A stretch of 64,000 nt of DNA from G942493375 sp942493375 (GTDB lineage: Bacteria; Armatimonadota; UBA5829): positions 2,728,001-2,792,000 of the forward strand of contig OW818698.1 in NCBI GenBank assembly GCA_942493375.1. The letters run 5' to 3'. Below are positions 36,074-46,431 of this stretch, piece after piece. The stretch's first letter is position 1, and every line of letters starts with the position of its first letter. Position numbers and translations under genes: made by a program. The notes below the pieces were generated by a model. It worked only from the letters and a program-made list of their open reading frames with translations, was not told where the DNA came from and ran no database searches.

Positions 36074-37291
36074 TTAATTATTACCGACTGAACTGATTAG
36101 TTTGAATATTGGAGCCATGATTGAGATGGCTATAAAACCAACCAATCCGCCCATCACGATTATCAGCGCTGGCTCAATCATCGATGTCAGAGCCTTAACT
36201 GCATTATCGACTTCCTGATCATAGAAGTCTGATATTCTAGTCAACATCTCGGAGAGTCGTCCTGTTTCCTCTCCAATATCGATCATGTGGGTCACCATTG
36301 AAGGAAATACTCCGCTGGCCAACAACGGGGTACTCAGTTTCTGACCTTCTCTAATTGCATTTCGAGCACTATCAATAGATTTCGCGATTACTCTGTTACC
36401 CGATGTCTCTGCAACTATTTCCAAAGCTCGCATCATAGCTACACCACTTGAAATCAATGTTGCGAAAGTTCTGGAAAAGCGCGAGACTGCCATCTTTTGT
36501 ACAAGCTCACCGATAACCGGCAACTTCAACTTTAGGCTATCAACCTGCCATCCACCAGCCTCTGTCTTCACATACCACTTAAAGAAGAAGTAGCCTACGA
36601 CGGTCAATGACAAGGGGATATACCAGTAAGCTACCATGACATCACTTATAGCAAACAACATCTTAGTAGCCACAGGCATCTCAACATTCATCGAAGCAAA
36701 GATCTCTTTGAACTTTGGCAGCACAAACAGGAACATAGCTACAACCATAAAACCAGCGAATATCAATACCATTGTCGGGTAAACCATTGCTGATTTGATC
36801 TTGCCGCGTATCTCCTGTTCACTCTCCAGGAATCCGGACAGTCTGTCCAGGATTTTATCCAGGATACCACCGGCTTCGGCAGCTTTCACCATGTTTATGT
36901 AGAGCCGGGAAAACACATTTGTGTGTTTACTAAATGCATCGGTAAGGCTGAGACCGCCTTTGACGTCCTTCTTGCACTGAGCAATAACTCCCTTTAATAC
37001 GACATCTTTGGACTGATTTTCCAGTATGTCCAGACAACGGATTATTGGTATACCTGCGTCAATCATGGTAGCAAACTGCCTGCTGAAGATAACTAATTCC
37101 CCCAGCTTAACAGACTTGCCTACATTGCCCCCACCGGTCTTTACGGTCTTTGTTTTACTAGCCTTAATATTCAGGACATGATAACGCTGCTCGTGCAGAC
37201 GGGTAAGTACTACCTGTTCACTCTCTGCATCTATTTTTCCCGTTACCTGTTTTCCAGCAGCATCCATTGCTGTGTATGCGAAATTCGGCAT
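36074..37291 (-). CDS. pilC: Type IV pilus inner-membrane platform protein PilC
   Basis: A 405-residue GspF/PilC-family protein with two repeated cytoplasmic helical domains, each followed by membrane segments (MVLIFAGFMVVAMFLFVLPKF; PALIIVMGGLVGFIAISIMAPIF). It opens MPNFAYTAMDAAGKQVTGKI, the standard PilC start. It anchors the assembly motor to the inner membrane and contacts PilB and PilT. It begins four bases after pilT ends, in the order pilB-pilT-pilC. Confidence 0.93.
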   Translation of the reverse strand: MPNFAYTAMDAAGKQVTGKIDAESEQVVLTRLHEQRYHVLNIKASKTKTVKTGGGNVGKSVKLGELVIFSRQFATMIDAGIPIIRCLDILENQSKDVVLKGVIAQCKKDVKGGLSLTDAFSKHTNVFSRLYINMVKAAEAGGILDKILDRLSGFLESEQEIRGKIKSAMVYPTMVLIFAGFMVVAMFLFVLPKFKEIFASMNVEMPVATKMLFAISDVMVAYWYIPLSLTVVGYFFFKWYVKTEAGGWQVDSLKLKLPVIGELVQKMAVSRFSRTFATLISSGVAMMRALEIVAETSGNRVIAKSIDSARNAIREGQKLSTPLLASGVFPSMVTHMIDIGEETGRLSEMLTRISDFYDQEVDNAVKALTSMIEPALIIVMGGLVGFIAISIMAPIFKLISSVGNN

Positions 37292-37295
37292 AAAT

Positions 37296-38423
37296 CTATC
37301 CTCCTCTCAGGAGTCTCTTGAAGTTATCAGGATCAATTGCTCGTTTCAGAGCTTCTTCATAATTTACAGCACCTGCCTGGTGCGCTTCAGACAGCATCTT
37401 ATCCATCGTCTGCATACCGAATTGTGCACCAGTCTCAATAGCACTATATAGTTGATGAGTTTTGCCTTCACGGATGTTGTTGCGTATAGCTGATGTAGCA
37501 ACCATTATCTCCAGGACAGCAAGTCTACCTCCGCCAATTCGAGGCAGAAGTTGCTGGGCAACCACAGCCTCCAGTGTGTTGGATAATAGAACACGAATTT
37601 GGTCTTGTTGATGCGGTGGAAAAACGTCCACTACTCTGTCAATGGTCTGAGGAGCATTTCGAGTGTGGAGGGTACCAAAGACCAGGTGACCGGTTTCAGC
37701 GAGCGTCAAAGCTGCGCTGATAGTCTCCAAGTCACGCATTTCGCCTATCAGGATAACATCAGGATCTTCACGCAGGACTGCTCTTAAGGCATTCTCAAAA
37801 CTGTCGGTGTCCATATGAAGCTCTCGCTGATTGATCATCCCTTTCTTGTGTCGGTGCAAATACTCTATGGGGTCCTCTATGCTCATTATATGCACGGGAC
37901 GCTCGCTATTGATCGTATCTATCATACATGCAATGGTGGTGGATTTTCCGCTTCCAGTCGGTCCGGTGACCAGTATAAGTCCACTCTGTTTGCGGCTGAG
38001 TTCTCTCAGTACTCCGGGAATACCGAGTTGCTCGAATGTCGGCACTTTGTCGGGAATAGATCTTAGAGCTGCGCCAACGCTTCCTCGCTGCTTATAGACA
38101 TTGACCCTGAAACGGCCTATGCCCTTAACTCCATAAGAGAAGTCCAGCTCCTTCTTTCTTTCAAACTTTTCTATCTGTTCATTTGTCAGAATGTCGTATA
38201 TAAGCCTCTGCGTATCTTGTGGAGACAACGGTTTGTAGCTCAATTTCACCAGGTCTCCATCTACTCGGATAGTTGGCGGTAAACTGACAGCTAGGTGTAT
38301 ATCCGAAGCCGATAAAGCACACGCTTCCCGCAATAGATCGTCTAAATGCAATTCTTCAACAGAAATCACAGTAGGTTGAAGCGGTGTATTCTCAAACTCA
38401 TCAAATGCTCGTTCAACTTGCAA
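37296..38423 (-). CDS. pilT: Twitching-motility retraction ATPase PilT
   Basis: A 375-residue hexameric ATPase that drives pilus retraction. It has an N-terminal PAS-like domain (ASDIHLAVSLPPTIRVDGDL), a Walker A GPTGSGKSTT (~157), the Asp box and Walker B region (EDPIEYLH; LREDPDVILIGEMRD), and the AIRNNIRE motif typical of PilT. Initiation is probably TTG 38423, with GGAGG nine bases upstream. It lies between pilB and pilC, so extension and retraction motors are encoded together. Confidence 0.93.
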   Translation of the reverse strand: MQVERAFDEFENTPLQPTVISVEELHLDDLLREACALSASDIHLAVSLPPTIRVDGDLVKLSYKPLSPQDTQRLIYDILTNEQIEKFERKKELDFSYGVKGIGRFRVNVYKQRGSVGAALRSIPDKVPTFEQLGIPGVLRELSRKQSGLILVTGPTGSGKSTTIACMIDTINSERPVHIMSIEDPIEYLHRHKKGMINQRELHMDTDSFENALRAVLREDPDVILIGEMRDLETISAALTLAETGHLVFGTLHTRNAPQTIDRVVDVFPPHQQDQIRVLLSNTLEAVVAQQLLPRIGGGRLAVLEIMVATSAIRNNIREGKTHQLYSAIETGAQFGMQTMDKMLSEAHQAGAVNYEEALKRAIDPDNFKRLLRGG

Positions 38424-38495
38424 TTGTCAGAACCTCCATGCGCATCGTCCGTATACAACAAACTACATCGCATAACTTCGTAAATGCGTAAATTA

Positions 38496-40256
38496 TTATC
38501 CTGCGTATATAACCCGCAGACATTCTTCTAGAGTAGTCATACCAAGCAATATCTTGGCGATTGCGTCATCTCGCAACGTTGTCATTCCAGTCTCTACAGC
38601 AACTTCCCGGATCAAGTGACCGGATGTTTTCTGTAAAACCATGTCACGAATGCGGTCATTCATTACCATAAGCTCATATATGCCCATTCGGCCTTTGTAG
38701 CCTACTCCACGGCAGTGATCGCATCCTTTTCCACGGTAGAAAACCACACGGGTCGAACCTTCCATCTCAATGCCAAGTCGCTTGGTTGCATCTGACGGCG
38801 GATTATATGGTTCTTTACACTTGGGGCAGACGACTCTTACGAGTCTCTGAGCAAGCACCCCAATTACACTGGAGGCAACCAGGAACGGCTCTATATTCAT
38901 ATCTATGAGTCTGGTCAGGGCACCGGGAGCATCATTCGTGTGAAGCGTCGAGAGCACCAGGTGTCCTGTAAGAGCAGCTTCTGTCGCGATCATTGCTGTT
39001 TCAGGGTCACGGATCTCACCAACCATGGCAATATCCGGGTCCTGACGGAGCATAGTACGCAGGCCAGCTGCAAAAGTCAGTCCTGCGCGGTTGTTGATCT
39101 GTACCTGGGTCAATCCCTCTATCTCATATTCAACAGGATCTTCGATAGTCAGAATGTTCTTCTCACCTGAGTTCAGTTTAGAAAGTACTGAATATAGAGT
39201 TGTGGATTTCCCACTTCCCGTCGGTCCGGTGACCAGGATAATCCCGTAAGATCGTTGTATAAGATTTTCAAATCTTTCTAGAGTATCCGTAAGGAGTCCG
39301 AGCTTCTGTAACCCGATGGACACAGAACTCTTGTCCAGAATTCTCATAACAATCTTTTCACCGTGCACTGACGGAAGTGTGGAAACACGGAAATCGAATT
39401 GTTTACCTTCAATCATCGCGCCGATACGACCATCCTGCGGTGACCGCTTGGTAGCAATGTCCATCTCAGCCATGATTTTGAACCGTGAAGTGAGGGATGA
39501 TTGTACCTTTTTGGGTAGCTGCATAATCTCATGCAACAAACCATCAACTCTTAGCCTGATCCTTACAACACTCTTACCCGGTTCAATGTGTATGTCACTT
39601 GCGCCGTCATTGATACCACGGTTGATGATCAGATTAGCCAGCTTGATGACCGGAGCTTCTTCACTCAGTTCCCGGAGCTGCTCGATTGAGACATCTTCAT
39701 CGTCATCCTCACCTTCCACTGTGGTGAAGTCAATGTCTCCAGTTTCGAATTCTTTTATTACACTGCTGACCTGATCAGATACATTGAGAGAAGATGCATA
39801 TATTCGGCTGATCGCGCGAATTATGTCCTCTTCAGTAGCTATTGCAGGCTCAACATCGAGTCCTGTCAGCATCCGTATCTCATCAATAGCAAAGATATCC
39901 AGCGGATTTTTCATTGCCAGAGTCAGTCGACCGTTTTTACGGGCAACCGGCAAAGCTTTGAGCTTTCTGGCAACATTTTGTGGAACTAGCTTGTAGACCT
40001 GCGCATCTACTTCCAGCTCAGCCAGTTCTACATAGTTAACTCCCCACTGAATTCCAAGACAGCGGACCTTATCCTTCTCACTGACAAGTCCCATACTGAC
40101 TAGAACATCACTTATTGGTTCCTGGCGTTTGAGAATTTTCTGTTTCTCAAGTGCCTGGTCCAGGTGACTCTGGGTAATCAGTCCGTTCTTTATAAAAATA
40201 TCGCCGATCTGCTCGGGTTTTTGCATCATGCTTAACTGCCCGGATACACCGGACAA
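38496..40256 (-). CDS. pilB: Type IV pilus assembly ATPase PilB
   Basis: A 586-residue extension motor of the GspE/PilB family. An N-terminal MshEN-like domain (GDIFIKNGLITQSHLDQAL; LGIQWGVNYVEL) may bind cyclic di-GMP in relatives, a linker follows, and the ATPase core carries Walker A GPTGSGKSTT (~343), an Asp box and LRQDPDIAMVGEIRD. The zinc-binding tetracysteine (CPKCKEP ... CDHCRGVG) is intact. Start codon uncertain: TTG 40256 follows GGAG closely (three bases), while ATG 40229 lacks a good site. No major pilin gene lies in this operon. Confidence 0.92.
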   Translation of the reverse strand: MSGVSGQLSMMQKPEQIGDIFIKNGLITQSHLDQALEKQKILKRQEPISDVLVSMGLVSEKDKVRCLGIQWGVNYVELAELEVDAQVYKLVPQNVARKLKALPVARKNGRLTLAMKNPLDIFAIDEIRMLTGLDVEPAIATEEDIIRAISRIYASSLNVSDQVSSVIKEFETGDIDFTTVEGEDDDEDVSIEQLRELSEEAPVIKLANLIINRGINDGASDIHIEPGKSVVRIRLRVDGLLHEIMQLPKKVQSSLTSRFKIMAEMDIATKRSPQDGRIGAMIEGKQFDFRVSTLPSVHGEKIVMRILDKSSVSIGLQKLGLLTDTLERFENLIQRSYGIILVTGPTGSGKSTTLYSVLSKLNSGEKNILTIEDPVEYEIEGLTQVQINNRAGLTFAAGLRTMLRQDPDIAMVGEIRDPETAMIATEAALTGHLVLSTLHTNDAPGALTRLIDMNIEPFLVASSVIGVLAQRLVRVVCPKCKEPYNPPSDATKRLGIEMEGSTRVVFYRGKGCDHCRGVGYKGRMGIYELMVMNDRIRDMVLQKTSGHLIREVAVETGMTTLRDDAIAKILLGMTTLEECLRVIYAG

Positions 40257-40506
40257 CGACTCCTTCGTTTATAAGCTTTCATCAGCGTAATAAATGCTTT
40301 ATAACACAAGACGAATTTGAGGGTATTACAATACCGAGATTACTGCAGGCAAGAATACCAACTGTTGACTTCAGAATGCCTCATAAAGCGGTTAACGGCA
40401 CCTGCAGACATACTCTACAGGCATATGGCGCCTGCCGAATTGCTGCAACTGAAGTTTTCTATCTTATTGGATTATCGGCATTTTTCGGGGTTCGCTTGAG
40501 GTCAAA
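40257..40506. other. Leader region of pilB with a candidate palindrome
   Basis: About 250 bases upstream of pilB. GGTATT-AC-AATACC at 40322-40335 is a perfect 14-base palindrome that could be an operator. I see no convincing promoter and no gene. Confidence 0.4.
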
Positions 40507-40582
40507 CCGCATTATTCATGACTAACTCTGCATTTCCCCGTACTATCGGTGGAAAAAGCAGAGCCAATCGTGAATAATGCGG
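40507..40582. repeat. Palindromic element, copy C
   Basis: CCGCATTATTCA (40507-40518) pairs with TGAATAATGCGG (40571-40582), with an inner stem of TCTGC/GCAGA type around a loop containing CCGTACTATCGG. It lies between the pilB leader and the nuoN stop. Confidence 0.8.
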
Positions 40583-40592
40583 GTTAGTAATT

Positions 40593-42275
40593 TCATCTGA
40601 GAAACTGCCCGAATGAGGAAGCAGAATTACAGACTGCCTGAGAGGCAAGATCGGAAATTGGTTTCCAGAAGAAGAAGACCAGAAGTACTGCGACTAGACT
40701 CACTGCAACAACGAAAGAGGCAGCATTTGAGACCAGGAATGGTTTATCCTCAGCAGTGGAGGAATCTTTGATATACATTATTCGGACTACATTCATATAG
40801 TAGAATGCTGATATCACACTATTTATTACACCGGCAATGGCTAATATATAAAGCTCCCAGTGAGTACCACCCACCTGAACAGCTGATCCAAAGACCAGAA
40901 GTTTGCCCATGAAACCTGCAGTAAACGGTATGCCTGCAAGGCTAAGCATGAATATCACCATTGCACCGGCATAGAATGGGAATTTGCGAGACAACCCGGA
41001 GTACGACTCAATCTTGTCATTGCCGAAATATCGTCCGACAACAACGACAACCCCGAATGCACCAATATTCGTAAACAGATACGCCAGCACATAGATTATA
41101 AGCCCCTGGATGTCCCAGGGCTGTGCGGAGCCTATTGCATCTGTACGCACACCCGCACCGGGATAAGCGCTAACCATACCAGTATGTGCAAAGCTATGCA
41201 TAGCTGTAACAACAGCAATAGTCATATAGCCAATCTGAGCAATACTTGAATAAGCCAGCATACGCTTGATATTTGTCTGAGCTATTGCGGTGAGGTTGCC
41301 ATAGAACATACTGGCCAGACTCAGAAGCACCAACAACCAATACCAGGTCAACTGCCCTGCATCAGCCGGAAGTGCACAGATGATGATAAATCTGACAAGG
41401 ACTACAAGCCCTGCTGCTTTACTGACAACCGACAGGAACGCGGTAACAGGTGTTGGAGCTCCTTCGTATACATCGGGTGCCCAGAAATGGAATGGGACAA
41501 GAGCAATCTTGAACCCCATACCGACCAGTATAAAGGCAATCGCCACCCAACCGATCCCACCACTAGCAGCTGCTGCACCAGCAGGATTCATAAAGCTCTG
41601 TGCGATAGCAGAATAGGACGTGCTGCCGCCACTGATCCCAAACAGAATAGACATCCCATAAAGCATTATTGCAGAGCATGCAGCGCCATACAGGAAATAC
41701 TTGATACCTGCTTCACCGGAACGGCGGTCAGTTTTAGCGAATGCTGCCAGGACATAACTGATCAGACTGAGGAACTCTATGGTTAGATACATAGCGATCA
41801 GATCTGATGCAGCACACGCCAGCGAAGCAGCAAGGCCTGCGAAAAGCAGCAAGGCATAATATTCTGCCTTATGTGGTTGGAACTCACCGAAATGCTCGAT
41901 AGATAGAAGCATAACCAGCAGTGTCCCACCCATAATGAGGAAAGCCATTACTGAGGCGAACGGATCAAAGAAGAGCTGTGGATTACCGAGTTTATCAAAG
42001 AACATCCCGACAGCAGATACACCGACCATCTTGCCGGCTATAGCAACTCTCTCTCCACCATTAATAAAGTTGAGGGACAGGACTATATTCCAGCCGTACA
42101 GGATCAGGGATGGGAACGCAAGGGCTGCTGCTATATAGTGGGCTGGTAAAAAGTGTTCAATCCAACCCTTTGGATCCTTGGCAGCCGTAACCCCAAGCAT
42201 CAGCACTATCAGTGCAGTCACTGCAATCCAAATCGAAGGGAAAAGGTATGTCCAGTTGCCTATGTATATCTGCAT
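40593..42275 (-). CDS. nuoN: NADH-quinone oxidoreductase subunit N
   Basis: A 560-residue, antiporter-like membrane subunit of complex I with about 14 hydrophobic segments. The conserved core includes YLTIEFLSLISYVLAAFAKTD (with Glu of the proton path), KAGIKYFLYGA-like stretch, FHFWAPDVYEGAPTPVTAFL and KRMLAYSSIAQIGYM. It pumps protons during quinone reduction. It is the last gene of the split nuo cluster, six bases after the GNAT gene, and longer than typical NuoN (about 480) because of loops near 210-240 and 365-385. Confidence 0.93.
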   Translation of the reverse strand: MQIYIGNWTYLFPSIWIAVTALIVLMLGVTAAKDPKGWIEHFLPAHYIAAALAFPSLILYGWNIVLSLNFINGGERVAIAGKMVGVSAVGMFFDKLGNPQLFFDPFASVMAFLIMGGTLLVMLLSIEHFGEFQPHKAEYYALLLFAGLAASLACAASDLIAMYLTIEFLSLISYVLAAFAKTDRRSGEAGIKYFLYGAACSAIMLYGMSILFGISGGSTSYSAIAQSFMNPAGAAAASGGIGWVAIAFILVGMGFKIALVPFHFWAPDVYEGAPTPVTAFLSVVSKAAGLVVLVRFIIICALPADAGQLTWYWLLVLLSLASMFYGNLTAIAQTNIKRMLAYSSIAQIGYMTIAVVTAMHSFAHTGMVSAYPGAGVRTDAIGSAQPWDIQGLIIYVLAYLFTNIGAFGVVVVVGRYFGNDKIESYSGLSRKFPFYAGAMVIFMLSLAGIPFTAGFMGKLLVFGSAVQVGGTHWELYILAIAGVINSVISAFYYMNVVRIMYIKDSSTAEDKPFLVSNAASFVVAVSLVAVLLVFFFWKPISDLASQAVCNSASSFGQFLR

Positions 42276-42281
42276 TTACGC

Positions 42282-42785
42282 TCAGCCGTTAATATCCTTT
42301 TCCATAATGATTGTTGCGACAATATCGTTTCCGATGCTTTCCGATACTCTTTTGATCTCTTTGAACCCGGTCTTCAGACAGAATGCAAAGCCTTTATGGT
42401 TTTTCTCAAGGACTTCAACTTGCAGCTTTGTAGCTTTCGGAAAATGCTTCAAAGCTGCCTTAAGTAATCCCTCACCAATGCCTATCCTCTGAAAATCCGG
42501 ACGGACGTAGTGCCTGGCCAGCCTGCAAGTCTGCTCATCAATTTCAACTGCTGTTGCCAGACCTATAATATCCCCAGATTCATCCCGCGCAACGACAAAG
42601 AACGAACTGGGATCCTCTATCTGATTTCTAAATAATTCCTGATTGTGCCAGACGTTGGTAATCTTGTCTATAGTCTCCGGGGAGAGTACATCACTGTATG
42701 CATCCCGCCAGGCAAACGTCAGCAGGTCCTTTATTCTCGGAATATCACCGACAGTTGCATCTTCTATAATATACATAAACACCAT
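42282..42785 (-). CDS. GNAT-family N-acetyltransferase
   Basis: A 167-residue acetyltransferase-like protein. It shows the GNAT order: N-terminal IREATVGDIPRIKDL-like strand-helix, central acid/strand (FFVVARDESGDIIGLATAVEI), the acetyl-CoA loop HYVRPDFQRIGIGEGLLKAAL, and a C-terminal LEVLEKNHKGFAFCLKTGF. The Q/R-x-x-G-x-G motif is intact. Its place between nuoM and nuoN suggests it is expressed with complex I, but the substrate is unknown. The start (ATG 42785 or 42776) has only a weak ribosome-binding site. Confidence 0.85.
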   Translation of the reverse strand: MVFMYIIEDATVGDIPRIKDLLTFAWRDAYSDVLSPETIDKITNVWHNQELFRNQIEDPSSFFVVARDESGDIIGLATAVEIDEQTCRLARHYVRPDFQRIGIGEGLLKAALKHFPKATKLQVEVLEKNHKGFAFCLKTGFKEIKRVSESIGNDIVATIIMEKDING

Positions 42786-42803
42786 TCTCGCATTTATAGC
42801 AGA

Positions 42804-44357
42804 CTACGCGCCTAAATAACTACTAATAACTTTGATTATCGAAGTTGAAGCCACCTGGAAGATATCCATAATCGGTTTTGGATAAATACCAAACACCGTC
42901 ATCAATACCATCAGTGGAACAATCACCCATATCTCTCGATTGTCGGCATCTTTCATCTCAGCCCATTTGGCATTTATCGGTCCCAATAACAATCTCTGCA
43001 GCATCCAAAGCATATAGGCAGCGGTTACAACGATACCAACCAGTGCTAATCCTGCAAACACAGGCTCAGCAGAGAAAGCTCCGATCATAACATTGAGCTC
43101 AGCAACAAATCCAGTCATACCAGGCAGACCGAGTGAAGCAAAGCTGCAGAATGCAAGCAACCCGGCATATATCGGAACCACGGCCCCCAGTCCACCAAAA
43201 GCTGAAAGATCCCTGGTATGTGCTCTCTCATAGACTACACCTACAAGGAAGAACAGAGCTCCAGTAATAAGCCCGTGGCTGAAAACCTGCATCTGTGCGC
43301 CATTCATTGCCACTATGCGGGCACTTTCAGAGGCTGTGGCACATCCGGCAACTGCACAACCCAGTGTAACATAACCCATGTGGTTGACCGACGAATAAGC
43401 GATCAGCTTCTTCAGGTCAGTCTGCGCCATAGCTACGAATGCTCCGTAGACAATGGCTACCAACGAAAGGGCTGCAATCACCCACCAGTATTTAGCAAAC
43501 TCACCCGGCATCATCGGCATAAGCACTCTCATGAAGCCGTAGGTTCCCATTTTCAGCAGAACAGCAGCCAGGATTACTGATCCTGCTGTCGGAGCTTCAA
43601 CGTGGGCATCAGGAAGCCAAGTGTGGAATGGCCACATCGGCACCTTGACTGCAAATCCAAGGAACAAACCCCAGAAGACCAGCGGAGCCAAAGCTGCATT
43701 GGAAGCCAGTGGATGGGCCTGGGCAATGAGCATCATATCAAATGTGTGCCCGCCGGCTAGTTTGGTGACTTCCGGTGAGAAATACATCGCCAGGATCGCC
43801 AGCAGCATCGCCATACTTCCAATCATCGTGTAAAGGAAGAACTTAATGGCTGCATATTCTCTGCGTGGACCTCCCCAGATACCGATCAGAAAATACATCG
43901 GCACCAGTGAAATCTCCCAGAATACAAAGAAGAGCACAAAATCGAGTGAACAAAAGACCCCGAACATCCCGGTAGCAAGCACCAGGAACATCCAGTAGTA
44001 TTCCTTTACCCGGTTGTCGATAAACACCGAGTATATAAGGCTCAGCAGGGTCATTAAAGCAGTCAGGAATACCAGCGGCATGCTGAGTCCATCTATGCCC
44101 ATCTTGAACGATACACCCAGGGATTCCATCCACGGCAGATTTATGCCGAACTGGGTCCCCTGTGGGAACTGCGGACCGTTGTTGTTATACAGTATCCACA
44201 GTAAAATTGACGCGTACAACGTCACCACGCTGGTTGCTATCGCCACCAGACGTATCGTCCAAGGCTGTTCCTTGGGTATAAACATAATAAACAACGCCCC
44301 CAGCAAAGGAGTGAAGGTTATTATCGGAAGAATCCACTGATTTGGAACGGAATCCAT
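42804..44357 (-). CDS. nuoM: NADH-quinone oxidoreductase subunit M
   Basis: A 517-residue antiporter-like subunit of complex I. Landmarks: FFVFWEISLVPMYFLIGIWG, KFFLYTMIGS, FHTWLPDAHVEAPTAGSVILAA and KKLIAYSSVNHMGYV, with the proton-path Glu and Lys. The start is ATG 44357: GGAGG lies four bases upstream, and an earlier in-frame ATG (44414) would only extend it into nuoL. The gene overlaps the end of nuoL by 37 bases, so the two are translated in a coupled way. Confidence 0.93.
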   Translation of the reverse strand: MDSVPNQWILPIITFTPLLGALFIMFIPKEQPWTIRLVAIATSVVTLYASILLWILYNNNGPQFPQGTQFGINLPWMESLGVSFKMGIDGLSMPLVFLTALMTLLSLIYSVFIDNRVKEYYWMFLVLATGMFGVFCSLDFVLFFVFWEISLVPMYFLIGIWGGPRREYAAIKFFLYTMIGSMAMLLAILAMYFSPEVTKLAGGHTFDMMLIAQAHPLASNAALAPLVFWGLFLGFAVKVPMWPFHTWLPDAHVEAPTAGSVILAAVLLKMGTYGFMRVLMPMMPGEFAKYWWVIAALSLVAIVYGAFVAMAQTDLKKLIAYSSVNHMGYVTLGCAVAGCATASESARIVAMNGAQMQVFSHGLITGALFFLVGVVYERAHTRDLSAFGGLGAVVPIYAGLLAFCSFASLGLPGMTGFVAELNVMIGAFSAEPVFAGLALVGIVVTAAYMLWMLQRLLLGPINAKWAEMKDADNREIWVIVPLMVLMTVFGIYPKPIMDIFQVASTSIIKVISSYLGA

Positions 44358-46390
44358 GTTGCCTCCGAGTAGTGTAAAGCCAGAGCCACTAGACTTAACA
44401 GCAGCATCGCACACGCTGTCATAAAGATATATTGTTGTGTCATACCGGTCTGGAAGTATCTTGTCAGATTACCGACCGTTTTGGTTATCCATCCTACCAG
44501 GTTAACTAAACCATCTATTACATAGCGATCAAACAGACCCCAGACACGCGACACCATAAGTGACAAGTATCCAACGCCGTTCACTATGCAGTAGTCGATA
44601 ACCCAGCGGTCAAACCAGAACATCACCTTGGCAAGTATCATCAGCCCCCGAATAACGGTGGCATTGTAGAACTCGTCTATATAGTATTTGTTTGCAACTA
44701 TTTTAGCCAGCCAACCGAAACTCGGTTCCAGCTTTTCAATAGGAATGATGCGCTTATACCATATTGCCCAGGCAAGTATACCGCCGCCGAATGCGACAAT
44801 TGTTGCACAAATGAACACTATGAGATTGAAGCCGGGTGTAAAATGTGCTGCGTGAAGAATAGATTCAAGATGTTCTGCATATTCACCAAGCACAGGCATC
44901 ATATGGTGTTCAAATACATTCGCAAATGGAGTTCCAACAAAACCAGCTACAATGGCAAGCACCGAAAGGATCATCAGCGGAATGGTCATTACTTTCGGGC
45001 TTTCGTGCGCGTGGACTTTTGGATTACGCGGTTTGCCGAAAAACGCCATGAATACAAGTCTGAACATATATGTGCTTGTTAAGAATGCTCCTAGAAGTCC
45101 GACCACAAACACAATCTTATTGGTATGGAACGCAACACCCAGTATCTCTTCCTTGCTCCAGCCGCCTGCAGTAATAAATGGCAGGCCGCAGAGGGAGAGG
45201 GTTCCGATCAAAAATGTCCAGAAGGTTATCGGCATCTTCTTTCGAAGTCCACCCATCTCGCGCAAGTCCTGAGTTCCTGTGCCATGTATTACACTACCAG
45301 ATCCGAGGAACAACAGGGCTTTGAAGTAAGCATGGGTCATAAGATGGAACATCCCGGCGGCGTATCCGAATATTCCGAGAGCCATTATCATATAACCTAA
45401 CTGACTTACAGTAGAATATGCCAGCACCCGCTTGATATCATTCTGAGCCAGACCGATTGTCGCTGCGAAGAGAGCAGTAAATGCTCCTGTATAAGCAACC
45501 ACATTCAGCGCCACTCCACTGGTATCTGCAAGAAAGACCGGATACATCCTGGCAACCAAATATACACCAGCAGCAACCATTGTAGCAGCGTGTATCAAGG
45601 CAGAAACAGGAGTCGGGCCTTCCATAGCATCAGGTAACCAGACATGCAACGGGAACTGGGCTGACTTTCCTATTGCTCCACAGAATAATAGAAGCGCTAT
45701 CCCGGCAACCAGCGGGATAGTCCAAGGGCCGATATGAACCGTCCCCGCTATCATTTTCAGGTTTTCAAATATCCCATGATGGCCGAACAGGTCCAGAGAA
45801 TGAGTATGTATATACAGCAGCGATAATCCGGACAGGAAGCCTACATCACCGACTCTGGTCACGAGGAAAGCCTTTTTGGATGCTCGCATCGCAGTTTTCT
45901 TTTCAAACCAGAATCCAATCAACAAGTATGATGTCAGACCTACAAGCTCCCAGGCCATAAACATCAGTAAAATATTGTTAGCTATGACCAGAGTAAGCAT
46001 CGCTGACGAGAAAAGCGAAAGATAAGCGAAATACCTGGGGTATCTGGGGTCACCGTGCATATATCCGGTAGAATATATCTGCACCATCAAGGCAACTACG
46101 GTCACAACCAGCAGCATGACTATAGTTAGTGCATCGACCGCAAACCCTACATTGATTGGGTAAGGGCCGCCGGGCATCCATGATACACTTGTGCTGTAAC
46201 GTTCTCCATACTGTGCACTGGCGCCACCCAAAAACCAGGTGATCGCGATGTACAGGGATATCACCAGTGAACAAGCCATCCCTGCAATTGCAATGTAGGC
46301 TCCTTCACCAGGAAGTTTGCGTCCTAAGAAAATTATAAGCACAAAGGCCAACGCCGGTATAAGCGGTATAAGCCAAGCTAATTCGACCAA
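44321..46390 (-). CDS. nuoL: NADH-quinone oxidoreductase subunit L
   Basis: A 689-residue subunit of complex I with the long C-terminal lateral helix region that clamps the pump subunits. Landmarks: FMAWELVGLTSYLLIGFWFEKKTA, QFPLHVWLPDAMEGPTPVSALIHAATM, KRVLAYSTVSQLGYM, and a C-terminal stretch with an amphipathic helix before the last membrane segment. It is located between the TPR gene and nuoM. Confidence 0.94.
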   Translation of the reverse strand: MVELAWLIPLIPALAFVLIIFLGRKLPGEGAYIAIAGMACSLVISLYIAITWFLGGASAQYGERYSTSVSWMPGGPYPINVGFAVDALTIVMLLVVTVVALMVQIYSTGYMHGDPRYPRYFAYLSLFSSAMLTLVIANNILLMFMAWELVGLTSYLLIGFWFEKKTAMRASKKAFLVTRVGDVGFLSGLSLLYIHTHSLDLFGHHGIFENLKMIAGTVHIGPWTIPLVAGIALLLFCGAIGKSAQFPLHVWLPDAMEGPTPVSALIHAATMVAAGVYLVARMYPVFLADTSGVALNVVAYTGAFTALFAATIGLAQNDIKRVLAYSTVSQLGYMIMALGIFGYAAGMFHLMTHAYFKALLFLGSGSVIHGTGTQDLREMGGLRKKMPITFWTFLIGTLSLCGLPFITAGGWSKEEILGVAFHTNKIVFVVGLLGAFLTSTYMFRLVFMAFFGKPRNPKVHAHESPKVMTIPLMILSVLAIVAGFVGTPFANVFEHHMMPVLGEYAEHLESILHAAHFTPGFNLIVFICATIVAFGGGILAWAIWYKRIIPIEKLEPSFGWLAKIVANKYYIDEFYNATVIRGLMILAKVMFWFDRWVIDYCIVNGVGYLSLMVSRVWGLFDRYVIDGLVNLVGWITKTVGNLTRYFQTGMTQQYIFMTACAMLLLSLVALALHYSEATWIPFQISGFFR

Positions 46391-46431
46391 GGTATCAATC
46401 CTTATTTTTCATTGATAGCAAAAGGGAACTA

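Noticed and set aside
39316..39774. A 152-codon forward frame inside pilB
   Set aside because: Antisense Ser-rich shadow of pilB.
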